Shown here one piece after another: positions 51,885-63,173 of a stretch of DNA of 64,000 nucleotides. A program made the position numbers and the translations under genes. The notes under the pieces were generated by a model. That model was not told the origin of the DNA, did not search any database, and worked only from the letters and a program-made list of their open reading frames with translations. This stretch comes from Ixodes scapularis (Eukaryota; Arthropoda; Arachnida; Ixodida; Ixodidae), in contig NW_024609839.1 in the NCBI RefSeq assembly GCF_016920785.2, positions 19,407,085 to 19,471,084 of the forward strand. Reading direction: 5' to 3'. Position 1 is the stretch's first letter. Each line of letters starts with the position of its first letter.

Positions 51885-54800
51885 AACAGCACAATCAGAC
51901 ATTGGATATATTAACATGCAGGGTGGTAGAAATAGGTTAAAATGGGAAGAGGTAGAGGAGCAACTAAGAAAGGAGGATTTAATGGTGTAAGGGTTTGTGG
52001 AAACACATCTCAGAGACATGGAGCAGCCACCTTGCAACCCTGACTATGTGTGGGAAGAATGCAACAGAATGGAGGGAACGAGGAAGGGAGGTGGAATTGG
52101 AGCATTTATTAAGAAGAATATGAACTTTCAAAGGATCAGAAAAGAGTGCGCCGAACATTTGTGGCTGAAAGGAAAAGTCGCTGGGGAATCAACAGTCCTT
52201 GGAGTGGTTTACTTATGGACAGGGACAGGTGCTAAAGAGGAAAACAGAAAAATGATTGATTGCATATCAAGAGACATTAGTGAACTAGGGGAAGGCTCCG
52301 AAATAATTATTATGGGAGACATGAATGCCCATATTGAGGGTCTGGATGGGTATACGGACTCAACTGGAAGCATATTACTAGAACTGGTGGAAAAACATGA
52401 CTTAGTTTTATGTAATACCAGTCAGAAGTGTGACGGGCACATAACTTGGGAAACTGGCAATCTGCATTCAACTATAGATTACGTACTCATGTCACACAAA
52501 ATATATGGTAAGTTACAAGTAATGAAAATAGATGAAGAAGGTTCCAAAAGTCTTGGTAGTGATCACAAACGTATTAAGCTGAATTTTGCCAGAGAAGTAA
52601 ATGCTGAAACTAGACAACATAATTCAAAGCAAACTTTCTGCAGCGACAAAGAGTTGGAAATAGTTGTTGAAAGAATAGAGGCAGCAGTTTCAGGGCAACG
52701 GCATACAGATTGGACCTATGAGAGCCTAACTAGGCTTTTTGCTCTAGAACTAGACAAAGTGAAGAGTAAACGAAAGGGGAAGCAAGGACATAGACCAAAA
52801 AGCTGGTGGGACAAAGAAGTGAAGCAAGCGATACAAAAACGTCAGGAAGCCTCTAGAGAACACAGGTATTCCAAGCGTAGTGGGGAGTCCGAAACGGAAG
52901 TAAAAAGAAAATGGGACAATTTTATAACATGTCGCCGAAAGGCATCCAGTTTGATCAATGCGAAAATTCAGAGAAAGGGTGAGGAATGGATGAGTAATGT
53001 AAGTAAGAAAGATAGAAACGCTGCCAAGAAGTTTTGGGAGCACTTGAACTCACTCGGTGAAACAACTCAAGCTAGACAGAGGTTCATACTCTCGCATCAG
53101 GGAGATCAATTAGAGGGAGATGATGCGATACAATATATAGGAGCAGTGATGGAGGAGAAATTTCGGGAACGGTTACATGTGGAAGATAGGAGAACCGAAG
53201 GAAGTAGCAGTCCAGTTTGTGACATCGCGGATTTTGGACAAAGAGAATGGGAAAAGGCGGAACGAAGAATCCCTAGTGGCACGTCGACAGGCACAGATGG
53301 TATCCCTATCAAGCTGGTGAAGAATTTGGGTCCTAAATCTAAGGCAAAACTAAGGGAGGTAGTGAGTACCATGATAACAAAAGGAAATATTCCAGATGAA
53401 TGGAGGCTTAGTAGGATGAGTATGATATATAAGGGAAAGGGAGATAAGTCTGATATTAGGAATTATCGTCCTATAACCGTGACACCGGTTATTTACAGGT
53501 TGGTAATGCAGATTATGAAGAACAGACTGGAGGAATGGGTAGATTGCGAGAGCATACTGGGCGAATTACAGAACGGGTTTCGAAAACAAAGAAGGTTGGA
53601 GGACAATTTATTTTCTCTAACACAGTGTATAGAAATAGCGCAAAAAGAAAACAGACAGCTCTGGCTGGCATTTCTGGATATCAAGGGTGCCTATGACAAT
53701 GTGAAGCAAAGAAACCTGTGGGACATAATGGAGAACTTAAACCTAGATGAAGGACTAACAGCACTATTAAGGAACATTTACAAAGATAACAAGGTGATTA
53801 TAACATGGGAAGGAAAGGCGACAGGGAAAATAGAGATAAGACGAAGCCTTAGGCAGGGGTGCCCGTTATCGCCTTTGCTGTTTATGTTGATCAGAGAGGA
53901 TTGGAGGATAGACTAGAGAAGAGTGGGCTTGGGTTCAACCTTTCTTACAGTAAGCAAGGCCAAAACATTCAGCAATCCTTACCGGGATTGATGTATGCGG
54001 ATGATATTGTACTAATGGCTAACAACAGGACAGAGTTGCAGGAATTAATGAGAATCTGTGGTAGGGAAGGAGAGGAATTAGGTTTAGAATTCAGTAGCGA
54101 AAAATCGGCAGTCATGATTTTTAACGAGGATGAAGTTGAGAGGCTGAAGATACAGAATATTATAGTTGAGAGAGCTAGTAAATACAAGTATCTAGGAGTA
54201 TGGATATGTGATGGTGCAGAATATCTCAGAGACCATGAAAAGTATATAATAGGTAAGGGCAATAGAAATGCAGCTGTAATGAAAAATAGAGCACTTTGGA
54301 ATTACAACAGGTATGAGGTGGTGAGAGAGATTTGGAAAGGGGTCATGGTGCCTGGCTTGACTTTTGGAAACGCAGTGCTATGCATGAAATCCGAAGTGCA
54401 TGCGAGACTAGAAATAAAACAGCGCGGAGTAGGTAGACTGTCTTTGGGGGCACATTGCAAAACGCCAAACCAGGGAGTACAAGGAGACATGGGATGGGCA
54501 TCGTTTGAGAGCAGGGAAGCGGTGAGCAAGGTAGAATTTGAGGATAGGTTGAGGCAAATGGACGGGGAGCAATGGGCACGAAAGGTTTTCAGCTATTTAT
54601 AGATGAGGAGTGTAGACACAATGTGGAGACAGCGCACTAGGAAATTAAGAGGAAAGTTTTTGGGCTATAGCGAAGATACGGAAGAGCAAGTCTCAGTTAA
54701 GAAGAAAGTTAAGGCCACAGAAAGAGATTGGTGGCTAGAGGGAATGCAGACAAAGACGGCTCTGGAAAGCTATAGATTAAAAAAAAGAGTTATTGCCAAA

Positions 54801-55112
54801 GAAAGCATTTATGACAATTCTAGGGGAAGCTCAATTCTGTTTGAGGCAAGAACGGGTGTTCTGCGAACCAGAACATACAGAGTGAAGTACCAGGAAATTG
54901 ATACAGTGTGCACTGCTTGTGGAGAGGAGGACGAGACGGCTGAACACTTGATACTCTACTGTAAAGGGCTTCACCCTATGCCTACCGAAGACAACATAGA
55001 TTTAATGAAGTCATTGGGTTTTAGAGACAGCGAAGGGAGAGTGGATTTCAAGACTGTAGAGATTACCAAGCAAAGATTAAGTGAATGGTGGCAGAAATCG
55101 AGAGAAAACTAG
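51885..55112 (+). pseudogene. LINE ORF2: endonuclease and reverse transcriptase, broken
   Basis: Order: APE endonuclease (INMQGGRNRLKW, VETHL, RKGGGIGAFI, IIMGDMNAHIEG, TIDYVLMS, GSDHKRI with the catalytic His intact), linker, reverse transcriptase (GTDGIPIKLVK, NYRPITVTPVIYRLV, NGFRKQR, LAFLDIKGAYDNV, RQGCPLSPLLF, LMYADDIVLMA, KYKYLGVWI) and a C-terminal CTACGEEDETAEHLILYC zinc-knuckle-like motif. Lesions: in-frame TAA at 51988-51990, a frame change at about 53885-53900 just after LSPLLF, and an in-frame TAG at 54600-54602. The YADD box survives. The last frame, 54603-55112, is in the same phase as the one before it. Confidence 0.9.
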
Positions 55113-55293
55113 GTATTTTCTTATTCACTGATGGCAAGGGGGTTTCATAGCCTCACTTTCTTTGCACTGCTGAGTGAATATAGATTTCACATTTAAATAT
55201 TCTAAGCTTAAATGGTAAAACAAAATGGCTAGGTGGCGTAAGCTACCGCCCGATCCAAAGGGCTCAGCCGTATTCATCCATCCATCCATCCAT

Positions 55294-55592
55294 GGCTAAA
55301 AAACGGCTGAACAACCGACCCCTTGTGTCAACGTTGACAATTTCCTGAATTCCATGCACCGTCGGTGCCAACCGGTAATCGATGCAAATGGTTTCCCTAC
55401 AAAGTACTGATCAGCTTAGGTTTATACCGAGACATAAGGTTTTACGCGGTGTCCCATTTTGTCACAACAACCAGATTATTGACGACGTCCTCTTGCACTG
55501 CTGTTACCAGGTTTTCAATAAATATCGATTACAAAAAATTGATTCATATTTAAGTAAGCACTATTTAAGTAAGTAAGTAAGTAAGTTTTGTG
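55294..55592. other. spacer between two LINEs; AAGT repeat
   Basis: No gene. TAAGTAAGTAAGTAAGTAAG lies at about 55565-55587 directly before the next LINE and may be a target-site or tail remnant. Confidence 0.5.
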
Positions 55593-55632
55593 CTGAAAGA
55601 GCTACAGGCAACGCAATCAAGAGCGGAAGAGG

Positions 55633-57086
55633 ATGGCCGCCGCTTCCGGAGGCGCGTCTGCAAGACCTGACCGGACACATCAAATCCCGCCCTTACCGGT
55701 AACTCCGGGACGGCAGCCCCGGAAAAGGGACTGCCACGCCAGCTCTCCACCCTCGTCGGTCATGTCGGATGCATCTTTCTCCGACGTCGAGTCATGCATG
55801 GAAGAAGCGGCGATACCCTTGAACAGTGACAGGGACGACACCGACGACGGTTTCATCCCCGTAAGGTCCAAGAAAAGTCGGCGAGCCTCGACAAACAGCG
55901 GTGACACCGTGGTCTCCTGGGGATCTCGCACGTCATCTAAAAACGCGGCCAATGGACACACGGTGCTGTTCCGACGACAGACAAGACCAGCGTACGGGCG
56001 CTCAGCAGACCTCATTTGAATGCCCTCTTTGGCTCCGTTGCTTCCCAACAGGTCGGGGAGATAAGGGTCAACGGCAGGAAAAATTTGATAGCAGTCGACG
56101 TCCTGACGGAAGAAGCTGTGCCAGCGCTCCTTCAAATTCAAAAGATCTGTGAGACGCCTGTCGACGCACGCGTACCCTGGAAGGTCCGCCACATCGCGGG
56201 AGTCGTCCGTGATGTAGACCAGGCACTGACGGATAAAGAAATTCTCGAAGCCCTGCGGGCCCCAGATCACCAAGTCCTCGACGTGCGGCGTCTGGGGAAG
56301 AGCACCACAATCCGAGTCACCTTCGCAGGCAAAGACCTGCCGCACTACGTCCACATGGGGTACGTGCGTCACCCAGTCACGCTCTACGTGGCAAGACCTT
56401 TGCAGTGCTTTCGATGCAACAGAATCGGACACGTGGCAGCGGCCTGTCAAAAAGAGCAGACGTGCGCCAAGTGCTCGGGCGGGCATGAATCCACGGCGTG
56501 CGACAGTGAAACTTCTCGCTGCATCAACTGCGGAAAGGGCCATGCAGCAACTTCCGGCCAGTGTTCAGTCCTGAGGAAAGAACGCCGTGTGTGCAAGATG
56601 CGCGCCAAAACGGCGTACACCCACTCGGAAGCAAAAGCGGCTATACGCAAGCAGAACACCGGCAAGGGTCACCGAAACGCTGCGCAAGCAGCGGACACAG
56701 AACTTCGCAAGGCGAGGTCCCAACAGAGGCTATCCTTAACAGATTTCCCGCTGCTGAAAGGGAGTCAGACCGAAGGGAGGGAGAAAAGGAGGGACCAGGA
56801 TACCACTCACCCTCCAAAGAAGAATCACAGCCGCGGTCTCCGGCCGGACGACACTACGATGGAGAAGGGCTGCCGCTATGCCAAGGCCGCACGAAGGCCT
56901 CAGGGCAAAGTTCCTGCGACGATGGAGACAGCTGACGTCGCCTTGCTCCGAATGGTATCACGCTTGTTTCGCGCAGTGAGGCAACTGGCCCAAGCACGGG
57001 GCCACACACCAGAAGCAAAGTTCGCACTGGAAGTTCTTGACGCCGTCAGCGAAAGTCTCGAGGCTATCGCCCCACAGTCCGCCTGA
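55633..57086 (+). pseudogene. LINE ORF1, gag-like with three CCHC-type knuckles
   Basis: The N-terminal part (55633-56013) is Ser/Arg/Asp-rich and disordered (starts MAAASGGASARPDRTHQIPP). A frame change at about 56010 leads into NALFGSVASQQVGEIRVNGR and IAVDVLTEEAVPALLQIQKI, the RRM-like part common in I and Jockey ORF1. Knuckles follow: CFRCNRIGHVAAAC, CAKCSGGHESTAC and CINCGKGHAATSGQC. A Lys/Arg/Gln-rich tail ends with FALEVLDAVSESLEAIAPQS. ORF1 binds the LINE RNA. Apart from the one frame change it is intact. Confidence 0.85.
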
Positions 57087-57149
57087 GCACGCACCATGCG
57101 CCCACAACACCAATCTCCCACAACAGTAACCCGTTGTCCTAAGGAAGAG

Positions 57150-58785
57150 TCCCACCCTAGGCGGAGTGACGTACCAACTGTGCTGCAGTGGAACTGCCGA
57201 GGCCTCTCCGTCAAACGCAGTGAGCTCAGCCTGCACCTGCAACGCTATCCCAGCCCTGTGCTGCACTCGCAGAAGCAGGGTTACCAGGGAAGCAAACTTT
57301 ACCTGGATACGTGAAACTTACAACCCAATCCATACCAAGTTTCCCCCATGGGAGCGCGGCTCTTTTTATTCGACGAGGGGTGCCTCACGTCCCAGTTGAC
57401 AACAGCCGACTGTGTACATTATCGCCGGAATTCGTGGCCGCAAAAGTCAGCCCCGGAAATCGCTCGCTGCATGTACTCGTCGGATACGTACGTCCCGATG
57501 GTACGCCGCTGCCGACGAAGGACATTGTAGAGTGGTGTAAAGGCATTGAGGGAGACCTTTTACTGTGCGGCGACTTCAATGCGCACTGCGAGGTATGGGG
57601 AAGTCAGAAAACCAACAAGCGGGGAGACGCCCTCAATCAAATGATAGAAGAGCTCGGACTGGTTGTCGCGAACAACGGTGCGCCTACCTTCTTCAGGCCC
57701 CCTCGAACGTATAGTGTCCTCGACGTCACAGCACACACACCATCGCTGGAGCTGACTTGGGAAACAGCACCAGATACCAGAGGAAGCGACCACTTCCCCA
57801 TTCATATCACGATGAAGGGGTGCCAGACGGCCCGAAAGGTGACGCGATCGTGCACGAACTGGGACGTTTTCCGTGCATCCTTGGACCTCACCCAAACAGA
57901 CATCCCAGAAGCCATCGTTCACGCGCTGCAGGCGGCAACGCGCACGTCCCGTGTCTCGGAATGGCTCCCCAAACCGGACCTTACTTTCCTCAATCTCCAA
58001 GCGGCGCGTACCAGGGCGCAGAGGAAGTACCGCAGGACAAACAATCCAGCGGATAAGTCCAAGTTCAACAGAATATCAGCCAAGCTGCGAAGACACGCTA
58101 AAGCGCTGGTTAGAAATAGATGGAAGCTCATGTGCAAAGACGTCAACGCACCCACCTCCCTCGCGAAGTTGTGGGCGGTACTGGGGGCAATGACCGGGAA
58201 TCGTCGGACAAGACACGCTTTGCAAGTCCTAGCACTTGCGGCTAACGTAACACTCGTGGATGCAGCAGAGAGACTAGGCGCACTGTACGCCCCCGCAGAA
58301 GCGACGGAACGACCGCTGGCACCCGACGCTGCGCCTGGGCCCCTAGATGCCCCCTTTACTGCACCGGAACTCCAAAGCGCCCTCCGGAAGTGTCGTAAGA
58401 AGACTGCAGCTGGGCCCGACGGGATCCCTTACCAGGCGCTCACGAACTTAACGAACGATGCACTCGAGGCCCTCCTCACCTGGTTCAACTCCATATGGGA
58501 CTCTGGCGACGTCCCAGAAGAATGGAAAGTAGCAACGGTTGTTCCACTACTGAAGCCAGGGAAGCCCCCAGACAAAGCTGAGTCTTACCGCCCAATCTCG
58601 CTGACCTCGTGCATAAGTAAGCTGTTCGAAAGACTTGTGCAGTGGCGCCTTCGGTGGTACCTGGAAGAACGCATGTGTCTCCCGGAGTGCATGACTGGCT
58701 TTAGGAGAGGGCTGGCAGCACAAGACAGCATCCTGGACCTCACGAGCGACCTTGAGGAAAATAAGAACAGGTGGAGAAACACGGT
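57150..58785 (+). pseudogene. LINE ORF2, truncated: endonuclease and first part of RT
   Basis: It begins VPTVLQWNCRGLSVKRSELS (57163 on), an endonuclease start. A frame change near 57262-57270 then gives LAEAGLPGKQTLPGYVKLTT and continues with GYVRPDG, CGDFNAHCEVWGS, FFRPPRTYSVLDVT and GSDHFPIHI (Asp and His present). Reverse transcriptase follows: KKTAAGPDGIPYQALTNL, WKVATVVPLLKPGKPPD, SYRPISLTSCISKLFERLV, TGFRRGLAAQDSILDL. It breaks off after RWRNTVAV, where the catalytic box (FLDVxKAFD) should come. It cannot encode a working polymerase. Confidence 0.88.
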
Positions 58786-58992
58786 GGCAGTCGAAGCCGC
58801 TTTTGAGCCGAGTACAAAAGCTGTGATGACCTGACAGCTTTTACCTTGGAAAGAATCCGTTGTAGCCCACACACCTCGGGTAGTGTCAGTTACAAACGGA
58901 ATGAATGGAAGCGTAACAGCTCCACTTAATGGTGCAGGTTTCATTGATGATTCAGTCGGCCGGCTGTTGAATGACGGTTTTGCCGACCTCGA
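58786..58992 (+). CDS. unidentified coding-like stretch joined to the LINE
   Basis: The LINE frame continues without a break into non-LINE sequence: EAAFEPSTKAVMT, a TGA at 58832-58834, then QLLPWKESVVAHTPRVVSVT, NGMNGSVTAPLNGAGFIDDS and VGRLLNDGFADLD, ending in TGA TAG. Composition and the double stop look like a protein C-terminus. The internal TGA could be a lesion, or CTGACAG there could be an acceptor so that the last exon starts at 58838. The minus strand is also open across this region, so the coding strand is not certain. I cannot name a family. Confidence 0.35.
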
Positions 58993-60061
58993 CTGATAGG
59001 TGGCGGTGGTTCGACCGGATATGGCGTCAGTGTCATTTCCGCCACGCCTCTTTTCAGCGTAGCACGTTCCGTTTTCTTTCCTTGTGTGTTTGTCTACGTT
59101 TCGCAATGCGCGCAAGGAACATAATAGTGGCAGCCATAGGTTTATTTCTAGATTTTTATTTATTCCCATCCTTATGTAGCAGCCACGCTTCCGAAATGGC
59201 TTGACTGGCTAGCAGTTTTGAGATGAACTTCTCCGGAGCAATGTCCGTGTGAAGTGGGTGGAATTCCTACTTGTCGGAAAACTCATAGTACACGACACAT
59301 TGTATACTGCATACAGAAGAGTACTAAAAGAAGCTATTATCTGGACTTGTGTAAGGTCCGCATCGGCACTTCTTTGTCCTATATATCACAAGGCATTCCT
59401 TTTGTTAGCAGTTAGCGATAAGTTATCTGCGTGGGTAAGGTTATTCCTACACTGGCCGTGAAGCGGTTCTGGTGTCTTCGATCGTTTGCTCGGCCTATGA
59501 GTCTGCCAGCCTTTTTCGCAACCAAGTAAAACAAATTCAAAACCTGTTGCTCGACCTATGGAAACCAGTTTTGGGAGGTTCCAACAATAATTATTTGTCC
59601 TTTTTTTATTGAGTTTCTGACCTTTGTTTTACTCTAGCTCTGACGTTTCGAACACCTGCGCTCTACCAGCTTACAAACGGGGTTGTTGATTCCTTGCCAT
59701 TGCATCTGCCCCTAACAAAGACAGATGTGGCAAATGCAGTAAACGGCTGATCTTTGAATGGTCTTTCAGAATTCATTTGTAGTGTTCCAGTTCTCTTTGT
59801 AATGAAGCATATAAGTGTACTCGTACTAGGCTCTCCAATGAACATTGTGATTTCAAAAATCACAATCTTTTTGTGAACTTTTTAGAAACATTTTTCAAAA
59901 AGTTTTGTCGTGCACAACATTACAATAGTGAATTATTACCCAAAATAAAAAAAAACAAATATGAGGGATATTGAACAGCCCCCTCCCAACGTTTTTATTC
60001 TCTCGTATATTTACCTAATCTTCCTTGGTGTGCTTGCACTGGTTATTGCAACAGCTTTCAT
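58993..60061. other. unassigned; weak exon-like stretch near 59249
   Basis: The plus strand between 59249 and about 59351 reads KWVEFLLVGKLIVHDTLYTA and YRRVLKEAIIWTC, then a donor-like TGT|GTAAGG. No acceptor or family could be fixed. The remainder shows nothing. Confidence 0.3.
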
Positions 60062-60069
60062 TGGACAAC

Positions 60070-60790
60070 TTCAGGGTGTCTAGCGACCGGGAATGGTCGG
60101 GGAAATTTTAGTTACTGGGAAAAATCGGGGAATTGTCAGGGATATTGTAAAAACGCGAGCCCATCAGAGAAAATGTGCCGGAAATGCCATCGAGTGTCTT
60201 GAGCATAGACTTGAGGACTTGGGGGAAGAAAAATAGGCAATGGATTCTGCTTAGAGCGGAGCGCGGGCTCTGCTCACCCCATGCAGAGTGCTACCCGATG
60301 CAAAGGGAACAGCTGACAAATCCAGTCCAAGGCTTGGATTGAATTGAGGGCACGAAACTAGGCTAGATCTAGTTAGAGCTACTAGATTTCGTAACAAATG
60401 GGAAAGCCGCGGACCCCAATTCAATCTAAGCCGAAAGTATCCGAAAGTGTGCATCTGGGGGCTATGCCGTCATGCTGCCGTTCGGTTATTTATGTGTGTG
60501 GTTGAGCGTCGTGCTTTCATCGTGTTTCCGGAAGTGGCCCCTTCACTGACGATGTCGGCGGCAAGAAAGTGCTCGTTTAATCTGGACTTTACGAGCCCAA
60601 ATATTTCGGAATATGCAAGTTGGGTTAAGCCCATGCAGAATGATCCTCAGTGTTCAATGCTTAATGCCTTGTGTTGTAATTATCTTTTATATTTACCCGC
60701 CTCTACATTGGTCAGGGAATTTCACCCGAAATTGTCAGGGAAAATCTGGAGAAGTCGGGGAATTTCAAAATATAATTTGCTAGACACCCT
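60070..60790 (+). mobile_element. hAT element with CAGGGTGTCTAG ends
   Basis: Left end CAGGGTGTCTAGCGACCGGG, right end on the other strand AGGGTGTCTAGCAAATT. GACAACTT flanks both sides (60062-60069 and 60791-60798), an 8 bp target duplication as expected for hAT. Sub-terminal repeats of GTCGGGGAA(A/T)TT and TTGTCAGGG occur at both ends. The last base of the right terminus seems lost. Inside, 60558-60700 reads RKCSFNLDFTSPNISEYASW, a hAT N-terminal zinc-finger-like start, so it is a deletion derivative. Confidence 0.9.
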
Positions 60791-60798
60791 GACAACTT

Positions 60799-61219
60799 TT
60801 TTTATAATTGAAGTGTAACGGCAGGTGTAACTGTAGACGCACTTCTTGCAGTCGGGGCTCGCTGATGACTTGCATTTTATTGGGTATACATAAAAAACTT
60901 TCAGTTCTTTTTTTTTTCTTTTTAAAATGAGCCCTATTGGTCTGAAGCGAAACTGAGACAAACGCGATTGAGTGCTTATTGGACTAGCTTTGAGTTGTGT
61001 ACTGTGGTCACCTATCCATCGGTTTTTATCGCATAACATGACCTATTTCAGATTAATACTCTTTGGAAGTGATGCCCGCTATCCAGAGCCATCTTTAACC
61101 GTGTGTTTGAGGAAATGCCGACAATCCTGCGAGCAGCCACTTCTCGTAGTTGGAGTAGGTCTGGTCACGCAAACACTTTCAAGCCTTCAGTCTAGTTACA
61201 CGCAGTTGATTGCCACTAA
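60799..61219. other. unassigned; upstream flank or intron of the lamin gene
   Basis: No coding exon of lamin is recognised here. The coil 1A exon with its conserved start is not visible in the window. Confidence 0.4.
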
Positions 61220-61395
61220 AGGCCCGTTCACACACTTGCGCTTGACTTGGACCGACTGAGACAAGACCGGGTTTTAATTAAGCCTCTTGAAACGGCTAAC
61301 GACCGGATGCGCAGCAATGCAGCCGATCTTGAGCCGTCGAAAAAGGCTTGAAAACCGGTCTTGTCGGACTCAAGCGCAAGTGTGTGAACGGGCCT
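61220..61395. mobile_element. Harbinger-like MITE (AGGCCCGTTCACAC ends), copy 2
   Basis: Left end AGGCCCGTTCACACACTTGC, right end on the other strand AGGCCCGTTCACACACTTGC as well. Pairing continues through GCTTGA and ACCGG. TAA precedes it (61217-61219) and TCA follows, probably a mutated TAA. It ends about 80 bp before a lamin exon. Confidence 0.78.
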
Positions 61396-61477
61396 TCACA
61401 CATAAATGTGCAAAGCAGCCTTTTGCCTAACATCGTTCACTGACGTGCATTTGCTTGCAACTTTTTAACCCCGTCAG

Positions 61478-61589
61478 ACTCGCCAAACGAGAACGCGAGT
61501 GGTCCGCGGCTGAGAAACGGGTCACATCGCTCGAATCTCAAAACGTTGACCTCCAGGGACGTCTGAATCAGGCCCTTCCACAACTCAAG
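61478..61589 (+). CDS. nuclear lamin, coil 1B exon
   Basis: Lamins are intermediate-filament proteins that form the nuclear lamina under the inner nuclear membrane. This exon is framed by a pyrimidine-rich acceptor (TTTTTAACCCCGTCAG, to 61477) and a donor CAAG|GTAAGG (61590). It holds one base of a split codon plus 37 codons: LAKREREWSAAEKRVTSLES then QNVDLQGRLNQALPQLK. The heptad pattern and the phrase EREWxxAEKRxxxLExQ...RLNQAL fit coil 1B of lamins. It ends in phase 0, as the next exon needs. The exons before it (head and coil 1A) are not seen in this window. Confidence 0.82.
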
Positions 61590-62450
61590 GTAAGGAAAGC
61601 GGCCAAACGCTTGTTTTTACGTTAACCGTCGTTTGTCAGCGTGGTCGGCTTGCTGAGTTTTCCGACGGCTTACTTTTTTGTGGTGGTGGGAGGTAACTGG
61701 CGCTACGTCTACCAAACTTCTGGACTGGCCTTGGTTTGTGTTAACATTTTGGAGCGACAGCCTTGCGTGGAAACCCTGCACGGACCTTAGTCGCTCGTGT
61801 TGGCATTGGTCACGGCTCACACGGTAGCATCGTTGTGGTAGAAAATGTCTGGGCAGAGTGCAGCTGTTGATTTGATGCAGTAGTGTGGAGTGGAGGAAGT
61901 AAATGGTGTAACACCGTACCCCTCCTCAATGAGTGGAAGGAGTAATTACTCTGGTAACATCCCCCTCCCTCGACATGGAGTAGAGCAGTACGTAGTGTAG
62001 TAACATCCCCACTTCACTATCACCTCTACTGTGTAAGAGTGGGGCTGCTCATTGAGGTAGGAACTGTGTATTAGTGCTATTGCACGCTCGTTGCCTTGAA
62101 CAAAGTATCTAAACCAAGCTATCTTTTTTATGGTCTTAGTTTTCAAGCGTAAGCTATGTGGGAGTATGTGCATGGATGTATATATTCCTCTTTCTGGAAT
62201 CTTCTTTGCAAATTACGAAGCTCTGTGTAGAAAAATTTTCAGTTTTCTAGACACCGGGTTGTGCAGACATAGATATTGTACATTTCAAGAAAAGCCAAGT
62301 CTAACTGCAACTTTTAAATGAAAGAGTACAGTTGCTGACCAGGTGGAAACGGCAGGACTCGTCTTGGTTGGTGACCACAGTCTGTGCCATATCCACGGTC
62401 CAGAACGGATGCGAAGCCCTTTAATTTTGTTGTGTTGGTCCACTTTTTAG
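61590..62450 (+). other. lamin intron
   Basis: GT-AG intron of 861 bp. It holds a stretch rich in AGTGTAG, GTAACA(C/T)C and related motifs at about 61880-62065 that looks like a decayed repeat. No other gene. Confidence 0.75.
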
Positions 62451-62600
62451 GATGTGGAGGCAGAGCGGGACGCGATGGCGAAGGAGCTTGACAAGCTCCG
62501 CAAAGAGCTGCAGGCGGAATTTCTGCGGAACGTCGAGCTGCGGAACAGGGCCAAGATCCTCTCCAAAGACCTGGATTTCCGGAAGTCCCTCTACGAGAAG
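62451..62600 (+). CDS. nuclear lamin, coil 1B exon (next)
   Basis: Acceptor CCACTTTTTAG to 62450, donor GAGAAG|GTGAGC at 62601, exactly 50 codons in phase 0. The peptide runs DVEAERDAMAKELDKLRKEL, QAEFLRNVELRNRAKILSKD and LDFRKSLYEK. It fits the lamin phrase KKQLQDExLRRVxxENxxQTLKEELDFxKxxYxEE. The D/ELDF-K-Y end matches the place where an intron often falls in lamin genes. The intron to the previous exon is 861 bp. The next exon, which should begin with the residues after this point, is not found before 64000, so the downstream intron is longer than 1.4 kb. Invertebrates usually have one B-type lamin, so this may be the only copy. Confidence 0.9.
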
Positions 62601-63173
62601 GTGAGCATCAGAATGAAACGTCGCAGAGTAAGCGTGCTTCCCAAGGACCTTTCTAGAATTTCCGGACAATGGGGAGCATGTGGAAGGAGGACCCGCAAAA
62701 GCTCTTGAAATTTCCTTGCATGTGAATTTAGAAAATTCAGTCTGATCGGCAACTGCGTGAATTCAGTGGGCGAAGTATGCAAAAGGCTGTATTTTCAAAA
62801 GCGTTCTGCTTTCTAATGTTAGTGATGTGATGCCATAAAATCCTGTGAAAATACCCTCCTTCCGACGGGTAGCCCATTCGATTTTCCTAGCTAAATATTC
62901 ATAGTGGAAAAACTCCAACGACCGCACGCGGATCGCGCGGTCGATGCGATTTCCGTTGACAAGAATCTCATCAACTGCGCGATCCGTGGGATTGGTACGC
63001 GTGGCAAGCACATTTGTAGTGCGTTTCTTCGTTTTTTGTCTGCAATATGCAGAGATAAACACAAAGACAAGTGTTCATCACGACACCGGTTTCCGTGACG
63101 GGCAAGTTTGGAGCAGACTACTGCACGGTCATTGCAGTATGAAACTCAAATCTGCTGCATCCACAATCTACGG
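62601..63173 (+). other. lamin intron, first part
   Basis: Non-coding. From about 62920 a loosely repeated 90 bp pattern begins (TTTCCGT-TGACAAGAATCTC, then TTTCCGTGACGGGCAAGTTT near 63089, then the related TTCCCGTGACAGAGTTTG at 63486), so this intron contains a diverged tandem repeat. Confidence 0.6.

Larger units (their letters stand above)
50636..55293 (+). mobile_element. LINE with PHD/esterase-type ORF1
   Basis: Two-ORF LINE: ORF1 (50657-51812) and ORF2 (51885-55112), then a 3' UTR (GGCGTAAGCTACCGCCCG, AAAGGGCTCAGCC) that ends in four to five ATCC units at about 55275-55293. The 5' end may continue into the gap. Several lesions make this copy inactive. The tetramer tail is a typical 3' signature of such LINEs. 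Confidence 0.88.
55593..58785 (+). mobile_element. I-like LINE, 3' part missing
   Basis: A LINE with a gag-like ORF1 bearing CCHC knuckles and an ORF2 with endonuclease and the first half of reverse transcriptase. It ends abruptly near 58785, before the catalytic aspartates, and no UTR or tail follows. A normal LINE insertion loses the 5' end, so 3' loss implies a later deletion or rearrangement. GC content is clearly higher than in the LINE just upstream. Confidence 0.85.

Noticed and set aside
55680..56543. 287-codon minus-strand frame
   Set aside because: Antisense shadow of the I-like LINE ORF1, which has clear CCHC motifs on the plus strand.
58585..59169. 194-codon minus-strand frame
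   Set aside because: The first half is antisense to the LINE RT. I could not decide the coding strand of the rest and preferred the plus strand because of the double stop, but this remains open.
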